From Lentilitoribacter sp. Alg239-R112 (GTDB lineage Bacteria > Pseudomonadota > Alphaproteobacteria > Rhizobiales > Rhizobiaceae), in contig NZ_LS999835.1 in the NCBI RefSeq assembly GCF_900537175.1, forward strand, positions 248,001-312,000: a stretch of 64,000 nucleotides of DNA, written 5' to 3'. The position numbers were made by a program, and so were the translations under genes. Positions 34,509 through 43,759 of the stretch are shown piece by piece; the stretch's first letter is position 1; every line of letters begins with the position of its first letter. The notes beneath the pieces were generated by a model. That model did no database searches. It was not told the origin of the DNA and worked only from the letters and a program-made list of their open reading frames with translations.

Positions 34509-36590
34509 TTATGCCGATTCTAAACCACGTTTTTCAATCATTGCATCAGCTGTTGGCATGCGCCCGCGGAACTTTTCATAAAGTATTTCAGGTTTTTCAG
34601 AACCACCCTTTGAATAAATATGGTCATGCAAAAGTTTCGCAAGTTTGGGGTCAAATGGATTATCCGTTTCTTCAAATGCAGCAAATGCATCGGCGTCAAG
34701 AACCTCAGACCACATGTATGAATAATAACCTGCGGCATATCCTTCGCTTGAAAAAACGTGGAGAAAATGCGGGATGCGGTGGTACATGGAAATTGCATCT
34801 GGCATGCCAAGCTCTTTGAGCATGTCTTCTTGGAACTGCATTGGGTCTTCAACATTATCTGCTGTATGAAGTGCAATGTCGATGAAGGAACTTGCACAAT
34901 AGCCGAGTGTTTCGCAGCCATTGTTGAATGTTTGAGATTTAATCAGTTTTTCAACTAACTCAGCTGGGATAGCTTTGCCCGTTTTATAGTGCGTAGCGTG
35001 TTTTTCCAAAATTTCAGGAACTGTTAGCCAGTGCTCATAAAGTTGAGACGGTAATTCAACAAAATCGCGAGCAACGGAGGTTCCTGATACTGATGGGTAG
35101 GTGACATTAGATAGAATACCATGTAGTGCATGGCCAAATTCATGGAAGAGCGTTCGCGCGTCATCAGATGATAAAAGTGCAGGCTCGCCCTCAGCAGGTT
35201 TTGCAAAATTCATGATATTGTAGATAAATGGCAGTTCGCCATCCTTACCATCATGCGTTTTGAGTTTGTGCTGGCTTTGATATGCACTCATCCAAGCGCC
35301 GGAACGTTTTGATGGTCTTGCGAAATAATCGGCAATGAAGATTGCTTGTATTTCCCCATTACGACCTAAAACTTCAAAGACTTTTGCATCAGGGTGATGA
35401 GGTGTGATGTCATCTCGTTGTTTAAAGTTAAGTCCAAACAGGCGATTTGCGACATCAAAACTCGCATTGATGATCTGATCTAACTGAAAGTAGGGCTTAA
35501 TTTCTGCTTCCGAAAATGCGAACTTTTGTTCGCGTAATTTATCAGAAAAGAAGCGCCAATCCCATGGTTCAATTTTATCGTTATGACCCATGCTTTGTGC
35601 AAGTGCCATAAGTTCGGCTTCTTCTTCCTTTGCTCGTGTAAGCGCACGTGGCCAGACATCCTTAAGAAGCTTTGTTACATTTTCAGCAGACTTGGCCATG
35701 GTGTTTTCCAAGCGAACTTCTGTGAAATCTTTATAGCCGAGTAGCTGCGCTTTTTCCTGGCGTAATTTCAGGATTTGTTTGATGTTTTCAACATTATCGG
35801 TATCACCACCGCGAGCACCGCGGCTCTTTGCGGCCTCGTAGGCCTGTTCGCGCAGATCACGACGTGTTGACGATTGCATAAATGGTGCCAAGATCGGACG
35901 AGATAGAGTTAAAAGATAGCCCTCATCATGGCCACGCTCTTTAGCTTGCGCCGCCAATGTATCGAGAAGGAAATCGGGTAGGCCCGCAATGTCTTCATCG
36001 GTTGTGAGCAACAATGTCCAATCATTGCTGTCTGCCAAGACGTTCTGGCCAAAATTTGTGTACAGTGTTGCCAGTTCGGAGCCGATGTCTGCAAATCGCT
36101 TCTTATCATCGCCTTCCAGCTTCGCGCCATTCTTAACGTAGCCGCGCCAGTAGCGTTCGAGGACTTCTTGCTCTTCACCGGAGAGATTAAGTTGATCTCG
36201 TTTCTGATAAAGTGCGTCAACGCGGGCAAACGCTTCCGGAATCATTGACATTTCTGATCCGTGCGCAGCCAGAACTGGTGCTATTTCACGTTCGATTTCT
36301 TTGATGTTATCATCTGTATCATTGCCTGCTTTGGAGAAAAACAGACTGGCGACTTTGCCGAGGCCAGATTCCATTACTTCGAACGCGATGATGGTATTTT
36401 CAAAGGTTGGTTCATCGGGATTATGGGCGATTGCCAAGGTTAGTTCTTTGTCACGCTTGAGTGTGATTTCAAACGCCTTTCTAAAATCCGCCTCAGCTAA
36501 TTTTGAAAAATCAGGAAGACCAAATGGGCCATCCCATTCGGTGAGAGAAGAAATTGATTTTAGTTCAGAAGCTGTATGGGATTCAGACAA
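34509..36590 (-). CDS. M3-family peptidyl-dipeptidase / oligopeptidase (Dcp type)
   Basis: A 693-residue zinc metallopeptidase. The catalytic motif is ARTLFHEFGHALHGIL (about residues 480-495), with HExxH, and the third ligand glutamate lies about 25 residues further on, in DFVELPSQLYEHW. The C-terminal SYMWSEVLDADAFAAFEETD is standard for this family. There is no signal peptide, so it should be cytoplasmic and degrade oligopeptides to dipeptides or free amino acids. It precedes the aldo/keto reductase on the same strand. Confidence 0.94.
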   Translation of the reverse strand: MSESHTASELKSISSLTEWDGPFGLPDFSKLAEADFRKAFEITLKRDKELTLAIAHNPDEPTFENTIIAFEVMESGLGKVASLFFSKAGNDTDDNIKEIEREIAPVLAAHGSEMSMIPEAFARVDALYQKRDQLNLSGEEQEVLERYWRGYVKNGAKLEGDDKKRFADIGSELATLYTNFGQNVLADSNDWTLLLTTDEDIAGLPDFLLDTLAAQAKERGHDEGYLLTLSRPILAPFMQSSTRRDLREQAYEAAKSRGARGGDTDNVENIKQILKLRQEKAQLLGYKDFTEVRLENTMAKSAENVTKLLKDVWPRALTRAKEEEAELMALAQSMGHNDKIEPWDWRFFSDKLREQKFAFSEAEIKPYFQLDQIINASFDVANRLFGLNFKQRDDITPHHPDAKVFEVLGRNGEIQAIFIADYFARPSKRSGAWMSAYQSQHKLKTHDGKDGELPFIYNIMNFAKPAEGEPALLSSDDARTLFHEFGHALHGILSNVTYPSVSGTSVARDFVELPSQLYEHWLTVPEILEKHATHYKTGKAIPAELVEKLIKSQTFNNGCETLGYCASSFIDIALHTADNVEDPMQFQEDMLKELGMPDAISMYHRIPHFLHVFSSEGYAAGYYSYMWSEVLDADAFAAFEETDNPFDPKLAKLLHDHIYSKGGSEKPEILYEKFRGRMPTADAMIEKRGLESA

Positions 36591-36695
36591 GGTGTGATTC
36601 CTGTAAATTGATTATACTGGAATCTAGATATAGGCCTCTCAAAAGAATTTGAAAGACCTAATATATATTCTCACACTCAGAAGTTTGTGATCAAA

Positions 36696-37925
36696 CTATT
36701 TTGAGCGATTTCTCGCTGCAAGTGTTCTTAGGCGCAAAGCGTTGAGCTTGATGAAGCCAGCTGCGTCTTTTTGATCATAGGCACCATGATCGTCTTCAAA
36801 GGTCACGAGCTCGTCGCTGTAAAGCGACTTACTGGAATCACGACCAACAACAATTACATTACCCTTATAAAGTTTGAGGCGAACAACGCCCTCAACATCT
36901 CTTTGAGAATGGTCGATAGCTGCTTGTAGCATCTCGCGCTCCGGTGAGAACCAGAAACCGTTATAAATAAGTTCGGCATAGCGTGGCATTAATTCGTCTT
37001 TAAGGTGTGCCGCGCCGCGATCAAGTGTGATTGATTCCATGGCCCGGTGTGCTGATAGCAAAATTGTACCGCCTGGTGTTTCGTAAATGCCACGAGATTT
37101 CATACCGACAAAACGGTTCTCAACCAGATCAAGCCGGCCAATTCCGTTATCTCTACCAAGATCATTTAATTTTTGGAAAAGTACGGCTGCTGACATTTTC
37201 TCGCCATTGAGTGCAACAGCATCGCCTTTACTAAATTCAATTTCAATGATTGTTGGCTTATCCGGCGCCTCTTCTGGAGAAACGCTACGTTGGAACACGT
37301 ATTCTGGTGCCTCTTCATTAGGGTCTTCTAAAACTTTACCCTCGGAGGATGAGTGCAACATATTTGCATCAACTGAGAAAGGTGATTCGCCACGTTTATC
37401 TTTTGGAATTGAAATTTGGTGCTGCTCAGCAAATTCAATGAGCTCTGTGCGAGATTTAATTGTCCAATCGCGCCAAGGTGCAATGATTTTAATGTCTGGA
37501 TTAAGTGCATAGGCGGAAAGCTCGAAACGAACCTGATCATTGCCTTTACCTGTTGCACCATGTGCAATGGCATCCGCGCCTGTTTCCTCGGCGATTTCGA
37601 CCAATCGTTTTGAGATAAGTGGTCGTGCAATAGATGTACCCAGAAGATATACACCTTCATAAACCGCATTTGCACGGAACATCGGGAATACATAGTTTGA
37701 GATGAATTCTTCACGAAGATCTTCAATATAGATGTCTTTATCGCTTAGGCCCATGAGTTCGGCTTTTTTGCGCGCAGGCTCAAGCTCGTCACCTTGGCCG
37801 AGATCAGCGGTGAATGTTACGACCTCAGCACCCAATTCTTTTTGGATCCATTTCAAAATAATCGATGTGTCTAGTCCACCGGAATAGGCCAATACGACCT
37901 TTTTTACGTCTTTGTAGGATGTCAT
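36696..37925 (-). CDS. argG: argininosuccinate synthase
   Basis: A 409-residue enzyme which joins citrulline and aspartate using ATP to give argininosuccinate, the penultimate step of arginine synthesis. The start at 37925 gives the usual [20 protein letters not shown] beginning with the PP-loop ([12 protein letters not shown]). Other signature parts are [16 protein letters not shown] (about residues 115-130) and [16 protein letters not shown] (about 182-197). A longer reading to 37964 adds 13 residues with no support. It is divergent from the LysE-type exporter. Confidence 0.96.
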   Translation of the reverse strand: MTSYKDVKKVVLAYSGGLDTSIILKWIQKELGAEVVTFTADLGQGDELEPARKKAELMGLSDKDIYIEDLREEFISNYVFPMFRANAVYEGVYLLGTSIARPLISKRLVEIAEETGADAIAHGATGKGNDQVRFELSAYALNPDIKIIAPWRDWTIKSRTELIEFAEQHQISIPKDKRGESPFSVDANMLHSSSEGKVLEDPNEEAPEYVFQRSVSPEEAPDKPTIIEIEFSKGDAVALNGEKMSAAVLFQKLNDLGRDNGIGRLDLVENRFVGMKSRGIYETPGGTILLSAHRAMESITLDRGAAHLKDELMPRYAELIYNGFWFSPEREMLQAAIDHSQRDVEGVVRLKLYKGNVIVVGRDSSKSLYSDELVTFEDDHGAYDQKDAAGFIKLNALRLRTLAARNRSK

Positions 37926-38075
37926 CTCATTAAACCTTGCAGTTTGGGGGCTGGGAGAGCCCATTTGTATCCGGCTTTACGCCAAGAAAACATAAAATCA
38001 GCGGTGCTATACAAGAAATATTGTCCGATTGCGACCCCCAATTGACCACTCATGCAGATATCGATATGAGCACAT

Positions 38076-38717
38076 ATGAGTTTTATTCCCGATTTTTGGA
38101 CCCTGGTTGCATTTTGTACAGCAGCATTTGTTCTGGCCGTTACGCCAGGACCAGATATGACGCTGATGATTTCCCGTGCTTTGAGCGATGGACGGCGTGC
38201 CGGTTATTTCGTTGTAGCCGGTGCCATTAGCGGAATATTTGTTCATACATCATTGGTTGCTTTTGGGCTTTCAGCGTTGGTTTTGGCATCGCCAACGGCT
38301 TTCTGGGTTTTAAAGATATTAGGTGCGGGCTACCTTCTATGGTTGGCAATTCAAGCGATGCGAGGCTCCTCAAGTTTTTCAGTAGAAAAGAGGAATAAGA
38401 GCGATCGAAGCAGATTTGATCATTGGTTAAGCGGGCTAAGTGTGAATATTCTCAACCCTAAAATCATTATTTTTTTTATGACGTTTTTGCCTCAATTTGT
38501 GGACGCGCAAGATCCCGTGTTTACTGAAAAATTGTTATTCTTAGGCGTGTTGTTTGTTGTGGTTTCGTCGCCGGTTGTATTCGGTGTTGTTTATCTTGCC
38601 GACAAAGTCGCAGATTGGTTAAGCAATAATCCAAAGGCTATGCGGTTGCTTGACTATTGTTTTGCCACTGTCTTTTCGTTATTTGCGTTTCGTATTCTGC
38701 TCGCGCAGGCGAAATAG
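38076..38717 (+). CDS. LysE-family amino acid exporter
   Basis: A 213-residue membrane protein with six hydrophobic segments. The LysE/RhtB signature TPGPDMTLMISRALSDGRRA (residues about 24-43) is complete, followed by GAISGIFVHT and SVNILNPKIIIFFMTFLPQF (about 127-146). Such transporters export basic, branched or homoserine-type amino acids. Being divergent from argG, with 150 bp between starts, it could serve to export arginine or lysine, but this is only positional. No LysG-type regulator is adjacent. Confidence 0.92.
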   Translation: MSFIPDFWTLVAFCTAAFVLAVTPGPDMTLMISRALSDGRRAGYFVVAGAISGIFVHTSLVAFGLSALVLASPTAFWVLKILGAGYLLWLAIQAMRGSSSFSVEKRNKSDRSRFDHWLSGLSVNILNPKIIIFFMTFLPQFVDAQDPVFTEKLLFLGVLFVVVSSPVVFGVVYLADKVADWLSNNPKAMRLLDYCFATVFSLFAFRILLAQAK

Positions 38718-38829
38718 GCCATACAAGTCATTTCATGTATTTTGATGTCTTGAATGAACGAGACCCAAAGGCTATTCATATTCGAAAATAAATGAGCGGA
38801 AGCGTTCGATAGATTTTGGAGAGATGTAG

Positions 38830-39711
38830 ATGGCGAATATCGGATTTATTGGGCTTGGAAATATGGGCCTGCCTATGGCTATTAATTTGGTGAAAGCAGG
38901 GCATGCCGTTACGGGATTTGATCTTAGTTCGGTCGCAAAAGAAGCTGCCCAAGATGCTGGTTTGTCGATTGCTAATGAGATGATTGCTGTTACTAAAGAT
39001 GCTGAAATCGTTGTTTCGATGTTGCCGAATGGAGCTATTGCAAAATCTGTTGTTCAAGAGATTTTGCCTGAAATGGTGAATGGAAGCTTACTGATAGATT
39101 GTTCAACAATTGATGTGTCTTCGGCACGTGAGATACATGAAATGGCTGAAAAATCGAATAAATTATGTCTAGATGCACCTGTGTCTGGTGGTGTGGGCGG
39201 CGCAACAGCAGGAACCCTGACCTTTATGGTTGGTGGTTCCGATGAAGCATTTGCAAAGGCAAGTAATGCACTTGATATAATGGGTCAGAAGGCTGTTCAT
39301 TGCGGTGATGGTGGCTCTGGTCAAGGGGCAAAAATTTGCAACAACATGCTTCTTGGGATTTCAATGATTGGCGCCGGTGAAGCTTTTGCATTGGCGGAGA
39401 AACTTGGTCTTGATCGGGGAAAACTATTTGATGTTATTTCAACCTCATCTGGTAGCTGTTGGTCAGTTAATACCTATTGTCCGGTACCAGATGTTGGTCC
39501 AAAAAGTCCCGCAGATAACAATTATGAACCCGGATTTGCAGCATCACTTATGTTAAAAGATTTAGGCCTCGCCATGGAGGCAGCACGTGATGCGGGAGCA
39601 TCAACACCTTTAGGAAAACATGCAACCGATATTTACAATCAGATGAGTGAGCTTGATCACGGTGATAAAGACTTCTCAGCTGTGATTAACCTCCTTTCCA
39701 AATTGGATTAA
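38830..39711 (+). CDS. mmsB: 3-hydroxyisobutyrate dehydrogenase
   Basis: A 293-residue enzyme of the beta-hydroxyacid dehydrogenase family. The NAD-binding start is [20 protein letters not shown] (residues 3-22), the substrate-binding block is [19 protein letters not shown] (about 117-135) and the catalytic lysine is in [12 protein letters not shown] (about 164-175). It oxidises 3-hydroxyisobutyrate to methylmalonate semialdehyde in valine breakdown. GGAGAG precedes the ATG. It is followed 28 bp later by an enoyl-CoA hydratase, which also fits branched-chain catabolism. Confidence 0.94.
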   Translation: MANIGFIGLGNMGLPMAINLVKAGHAVTGFDLSSVAKEAAQDAGLSIANEMIAVTKDAEIVVSMLPNGAIAKSVVQEILPEMVNGSLLIDCSTIDVSSAREIHEMAEKSNKLCLDAPVSGGVGGATAGTLTFMVGGSDEAFAKASNALDIMGQKAVHCGDGGSGQGAKICNNMLLGISMIGAGEAFALAEKLGLDRGKLFDVISTSSGSCWSVNTYCPVPDVGPKSPADNNYEPGFAASLMLKDLGLAMEAARDAGASTPLGKHATDIYNQMSELDHGDKDFSAVINLLSKLD

Positions 39712-39739
39712 ATTTAATACCGCAAAGAAAGCTATATTT

Positions 39740-40507
39740 ATGAATAATACTGTTCTTCTGGAGAAAATAGATCGTGTTGCAGTTCTGACGCTTAACCGCC
39801 CTGAGGCGCTCAACGCCCTGAATAGTGAAGTCCTTTCGACACTTCGTGAGCATATTGATATGTTAAATAACGACCCTGATATTGGTTGTATTGTTCTGAC
39901 AGGTTCAGACAAGGCATTTGCCGCAGGTGCCGATATTAAAGAGATGGCGGATAAATCTTATATCGATATGTATATGACCGATCATTTTGGTGATGTTAAG
40001 TCATTAAGAAGCCGTCTACCCGTTATTGGTGCTGTATCAGGTTATGCCTTGGGTGGCGGGTGCGAGCTTGCCATGATGTGTGACATGATTTTTGCTTCTG
40101 ATACCGCCCAATTTGGGCAACCTGAGATTAAGCTTGGTGTCATACCTGGTATGGGGGGGTCACAGAGATTAACGCGTGCTATCGGCAAGGCAAAAGCAAT
40201 GGATATGGTTTTAACTGGACGTATGATGGATGCCGAAGAGGCAGAACGTACAGGGCTCGTTGCTCGGGTTTTCCCCATCGCTGATTTGTTGGAAGAAACT
40301 AAGAAGGTCGCAAAAAAAATAGCGTCTTATTCAAAGCCATCAGTTTATGTGGCAAAAGAGGCGGTTGAACGTGTCTTTGAGACAACTTTGGAAGAGGGCT
40401 TGCGTTATGAACAACGTGTTTTCTATCCGCTCTTTGCGACCGAAGACCAGAAAGAAGGCATGGCCGCATTTTCTGAAAAGCGTAAACCAGACTTCAAGCA
40501 CAAGTGA
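39740..40507 (+). CDS. enoyl-CoA hydratase (crotonase family)
   Basis: A 255-residue crotonase. The oxyanion-hole segment is [16 protein letters not shown] (about residues 57-72), and the two catalytic glutamates lie in [16 protein letters not shown] (about 102-117) and [20 protein letters not shown] (about 126-145). It hydrates 2-enoyl-CoA thioesters. With mmsB it could serve valine degradation (methacrylyl-CoA step) or general beta-oxidation. It lacks the extra features of 3-hydroxyisobutyryl-CoA hydrolase, which is usually longer. Confidence 0.93.
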   Translation: MNNTVLLEKIDRVAVLTLNRPEALNALNSEVLSTLREHIDMLNNDPDIGCIVLTGSDKAFAAGADIKEMADKSYIDMYMTDHFGDVKSLRSRLPVIGAVSGYALGGGCELAMMCDMIFASDTAQFGQPEIKLGVIPGMGGSQRLTRAIGKAKAMDMVLTGRMMDAEEAERTGLVARVFPIADLLEETKKVAKKIASYSKPSVYVAKEAVERVFETTLEEGLRYEQRVFYPLFATEDQKEGMAAFSEKRKPDFKHK

Positions 40508-40706
40508 TCATTCGAGCTCTTAGTTGAAGATACTCATTGAGCATTAATTTACATCGCAATAAAGTTCATTTAACAGCAAGATATGGACATAAACACGGTA
40601 CTCGATCATATATGGGCTTAAATTTCTCGGATGACATCTGGTTTTCCGGGACATGCGTCTTCGATAAGAGCTAAATATATAATTGTACAAAAGGAACTTA
40701 ATACAC

Positions 40707-41261
40707 ATGTCCGCTATATCAACTCGAGATATTGTTCTCATTGCTCTATTTGCTGCAATTACTGCTGTATTGGGTGTTTTCCCTCCACTAACTCTGCCTG
40801 TTATTTCAGTGCCGATTACCGCTCAAACTCTTGGCGTAATGCTTGCGGGAGGTGTGCTAGGTGCTAAAAGAGGGGCGCTGTCGATGGTGCTTTTCTTAGT
40901 ATTGGTCGCGGTCGGATTGCCACTACTTTCAGGCGGGCGCGGTGGTTTTGCCGTATTTTTTGGGCCAAGTGGCGGGTTTCTAATTGGCTGGATCTTTGCC
41001 GCATATTGTATCGGTATGATGATAGATAAGTTCTGGAATAAACTTAACTATTTCAGCGCATTTGTAGCCTGTTTTACAGGCGGAATTGTATTGCTGTACT
41101 TAATTGGTATTCCTTGGGTCGCATTTGCAGCAAAAATACCGCTTTCAAAAGCGTTTATCGGCTCAATGTCGTTCGTACCCGGTGATATTATCAAAACAGC
41201 AATCGCTTCATGGGTTATCGTAACTGTTGCCAAGTCCTACCCGATCATGAAGCCTGCGTAA
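40707..41261 (+). CDS. bioY: biotin-specific S-component BioY
   Basis: A 184-residue membrane protein with about six helices, starting at the ATG at 40707 (AAGGAA upstream; the TTG at 40683 is unlikely). The BioY family pattern is seen in SVPITAQTLGVMLAGGVLGA (residues about 34-53), GLPLLSGGRGGFAVFFGPSG (about 71-90) and the basic end. BioY binds biotin; with BioM and BioN, encoded next, it forms an energy-coupling-factor importer. A hairpin separates it from bioM (41278-41304). No BioR-type box (TTATMKATAA) was seen upstream. Confidence 0.94.
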   Translation: MSAISTRDIVLIALFAAITAVLGVFPPLTLPVISVPITAQTLGVMLAGGVLGAKRGALSMVLFLVLVAVGLPLLSGGRGGFAVFFGPSGGFLIGWIFAAYCIGMMIDKFWNKLNYFSAFVACFTGGIVLLYLIGIPWVAFAAKIPLSKAFIGSMSFVPGDIIKTAIASWVIVTVAKSYPIMKPA

Positions 41262-41277
41262 TCACCCATACATTTAT

Positions 41278-41304
41278 ATGTGAGTGCATGTGATGCGCTC
41301 ACAT
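41278..41304 (+). terminator. 12-bp hairpin between bioY and bioM
   Basis: ATGTGAGTGCAT pairs with ATGCGCTCACAT over 12 bases (one G-U) around the loop GTG. It lies 16 bp after the bioY stop and 23 bp before the bioM start and is followed by CTTTG rather than a T-run. It may be an mRNA-processing or weak-termination stem setting the ratio of S-component to energy module. Confidence 0.5.
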
Positions 41305-41326
41305 CTTTGACATAGGAAATAGTCAC

Positions 41327-42007
41327 GTGATCAGTATTTGTGACGTGACAGTTATCAAGAATAACAATGTTATACTCGATAATGTCTCGGCAACTTTTGA
41401 TGAAAATCGAGTTGGAATTATTGGCAGCAATGGTTCTGGCAAGAGCACGTTTGCAAAATTACTGAACGGATTAGAAAAAGCATCCTCGGGCACGATACAA
41501 ATAGGCCATAAATTAACTAATGGGCAAACACACCAACCCAAAGTGGGATTTGTGTTTCAAAATCCAGACAACCAAATTGTATTTCCTCTGGTTGGGGAGG
41601 ATCTCGAATTTGGCCTTAAGAAATCAGGACTTTCCAAAGTGGAGATCAAAGATCGCATCGGTTTTTACCTCGATAAGTTTAATGTATCTAATTTAATTGA
41701 GCGCCGAACACATGAATTAAGTGGCGGTGAAAAACAACTCATTGCGCTGATTGGTGTACTGGTTATGGAGCCAGAATATATCGTTCTCGACGAGCCAACC
41801 ACATTACTTGACCTGCGTAACCGTTCCATTCTCATGGACTTTATGGAAAAGCTCAGTCAAAAGCTTATTATTGTGAGCCATGACCTTGATCTGATGAGCG
41901 ATATGGATCGTTTGATATGGATTGATAAGGGGCAAGTTAAAGGTGACGGTGAAGCTGTTTCTATCCTTGCCGCATATAAACACGCCTCAAAGGTCGACAG
42001 ATGCTGA
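41327..42007 (+). CDS. bioM: ECF transporter ATPase BioM
   Basis: A 226-residue ATPase beginning with GTG at 41327 (AGGAAA upstream). Walker A is GIIGSNGSGKSTFAKLLNG (residues about 30-48), the signature LSGGEKQLIALIG (about 130-142) and Walker B EYIVLDEPTTLLD (about 149-161). The Q-loop is in VGFVFQNPDNQIVFP. This is the CbiO/EcfA-like class that pairs with a T-component and with BioY for biotin uptake. It overlaps bioN by 7 bp, so translation is coupled. Confidence 0.93.
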   Translation: MISICDVTVIKNNNVILDNVSATFDENRVGIIGSNGSGKSTFAKLLNGLEKASSGTIQIGHKLTNGQTHQPKVGFVFQNPDNQIVFPLVGEDLEFGLKKSGLSKVEIKDRIGFYLDKFNVSNLIERRTHELSGGEKQLIALIGVLVMEPEYIVLDEPTTLLDLRNRSILMDFMEKLSQKLIIVSHDLDLMSDMDRLIWIDKGQVKGDGEAVSILAAYKHASKVDRC

Positions 42008-42645
42008 TAAGCACATATAGTTCTGGTAACAGTATTGTTCACACTGCCAAACCCATGACAAAGGTTCTTTTGCTTATTTGTAGTTGTACTCTTTTGTTTG
42101 TATGGGAAAATTGGATTTCACTTGCGCTTGCCAGCCTTCTTATTGGTGGGCTTTATATCATCGCCAAGATATCTCACCAAAACATAGTTGCTGTAATTAA
42201 GCCTGCTCTATGGGTTCTTTTGTTTATCTTTGCGGTGCAGGTTTATTTAGTTGACTGGCTATTTGCCAGTTTTGTAGTTTTGCGCTTTATCACCATGATT
42301 ATGGCCGCCTCGCTTCTCACATTGACAACAAAAACTAGTGACCTGATTTCCGGGATTGAGGGTTTCTTAGGTCGATTTTTGTCTGAAAAAAACTCTGAGT
42401 CCATCAGTTTAGCTTTATCACTGTGTTTTCGGTTTATTCCGATGGTGCGGAAGATTTTTGAAGAAGTGAAAGAGGCGCAAAAGGCAAGAGGGTTAGATCG
42501 CAGCTGGCGTGCGCTTGTTACACCAACGATTATTAGAACCTTAAAGTCTGCGGACGAAATTTCTGAAGCGATTGTTGCAAGGTCAATCGATATATCGCTA
42601 AATGATCATGGCAGCAGATCCAAAAATACTGAGCGTGAGGCATAA
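42001..42645 (+). CDS. bioN: ECF transporter T-component BioN
   Basis: A 214-residue membrane protein with about five helices. The conserved coupling motif of T-components is seen in VKEAQKARGLDRSW (about residues 156-169), where A-R-G contacts the ATPase. A second A-R-S-like motif, ISEAIVARSIDIS (about 186-198), follows. It overlaps bioM by 7 bp and is followed after 3 bp by the nitroreductase gene, so the transporter and the following metabolic genes form one transcript. Confidence 0.92.
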   Translation: MLISTYSSGNSIVHTAKPMTKVLLLICSCTLLFVWENWISLALASLLIGGLYIIAKISHQNIVAVIKPALWVLLFIFAVQVYLVDWLFASFVVLRFITMIMAASLLTLTTKTSDLISGIEGFLGRFLSEKNSESISLALSLCFRFIPMVRKIFEEVKEAQKARGLDRSWRALVTPTIIRTLKSADEISEAIVARSIDISLNDHGSRSKNTEREA

Positions 42646-42648
42646 CCT

Positions 42649-43335
42649 ATGTCTAAAACCCTCCAAGATCATTTTTCAAAACTATTGATCGATAGACGTT
42701 CTACCAGAGCATATTTAGAGCGTGATGTGGACGAAGATATAGTAAGTAAGATACTAAACATAGCTCGTCATACTCAAAGTGGCGGTAATATGCAGCCTTG
42801 GCGTGTCAGCGTCTTGAGAAAAAAAACTATTTCCAGACTTCAAACCGCCATTGCAGATGACGTGAGTAAGACCGGTTTTATCGATAATGGTGATTATCAA
42901 TATTACCCTCGAGAGCATATTTCTCCCTATTCTGAGAGAATTCAACAATGTGGTGTTGATCTTCACTCTGCGCTAGATATCGGGCGCCGTGATACGGCAA
43001 TGGCTCGGTCGCAAAGGATGAAGAACTTTGAGTTTTTTGGCGCACCTGTAGGCCTGATCATTACAATGAATAAAAGTCTCGAACAGGGTAGCTGGATAGA
43101 TGTTGGTTTATTTTTGAACTCACTCACATTAGCGATTTCAGCCTACGGTCTGTCGAGTTGCGTGCAGGCAAGCTTCTCAAGCTATGGCGATATAATCCGG
43201 AATGTTCTTGATTTACATCACGATAAACTCGTTATTTGCGGGGTTTCAATTGGCTATGCAGATAAAGAACATCCCGTTAATAATATTCCGCAAAAACGTA
43301 TGGCGGTTGATGAATTCACCGAGTTTTATCCATGA
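42649..43335 (+). CDS. nitroreductase-family flavoprotein in the biotin-transport operon
   Basis: A 228-residue FMN-dependent nitroreductase-fold protein. FMN contacts are in LIDRRSTRAYLERDV (residues about 13-27) and SGGNMQPWRVSVL (about 44-56), with the C-terminal NNIPQKRMAVDEF typical of the family. Members reduce nitro groups, quinones or enones, and a few act in cofactor synthesis. It starts 3 bp after bioN and overlaps DUF1284 by 4 bp. In this setting a role as an enoyl-CoA-type or other C=C reductase is one hypothesis; no substrate is shown. Confidence 0.9.
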   Translation: MSKTLQDHFSKLLIDRRSTRAYLERDVDEDIVSKILNIARHTQSGGNMQPWRVSVLRKKTISRLQTAIADDVSKTGFIDNGDYQYYPREHISPYSERIQQCGVDLHSALDIGRRDTAMARSQRMKNFEFFGAPVGLIITMNKSLEQGSWIDVGLFLNSLTLAISAYGLSSCVQASFSSYGDIIRNVLDLHHDKLVICGVSIGYADKEHPVNNIPQKRMAVDEFTEFYP

Positions 43336-43754
43336 TAAAGTTACGTGGTCACCATTTGCTTTGCTCACTGACCTTTGCCGGACGAGGCTATTCTCGAGAT
43401 TTTGAACGTGACTTTAAGAAGGTCATTCAAAGGATCAAACAAAATGAGCCAATTGAGATAGTTTCTGGTCCGGATGAGATATGTGCTTCGGTGAAAGATT
43501 GCGTTGGCAGTCACTGTTTTGAAGATCGAATTATCAATCGAGATAGTTTGGCATTGAGAGATATTTCAGCGTTGCTTGGCGTTAAATTGGAGGTAGGTTC
43601 TAAGTTGATTCCGAATGATCTCTTTCACAATCAATATAGAAAAGCCTATCAACTGCAAAGTGTTCGGAGCGCTTGCTTTGACTGTCAGTGGTCGGAAGTT
43701 TGTGATGCGGTGGTTGCGGATGGTTTTAATAAGACGCACTTGAAACGCGGATAA
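43332..43754 (+). CDS. DUF1284 Cys-rich protein
   Basis: A 140-residue protein with the DUF1284 opening KLRGHHLLCSLTFAGRGYS (residues 3-21). Cysteines occur at about 11, 51, 57, 62, and in the cluster SACFDCQWSEVCD (about 116-128). This spacing suggests an iron-sulfur cluster or zinc site, but no function is established for the family. It overlaps the nitroreductase by 4 bp and precedes the acyl ligase by 5 bp, so it may be an electron carrier or accessory to one of them. Confidence 0.88.
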   Translation: MIKLRGHHLLCSLTFAGRGYSRDFERDFKKVIQRIKQNEPIEIVSGPDEICASVKDCVGSHCFEDRIINRDSLALRDISALLGVKLEVGSKLIPNDLFHNQYRKAYQLQSVRSACFDCQWSEVCDAVVADGFNKTHLKRG

Positions 43755-43759
43755 GCTAG

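Noticed and set aside
36610..36680. Terminator after argG
   Set aside because: A weak 9-bp stem with several G-U pairs and no T-run; too uncertain to list.
40508..40706. BioR-type operator or a riboswitch upstream of bioY
   Set aside because: No TTATMKATAA-like site was found by eye and no conserved riboswitch core was recognised. Only a short CATATATG palindrome is present, which is weak evidence.
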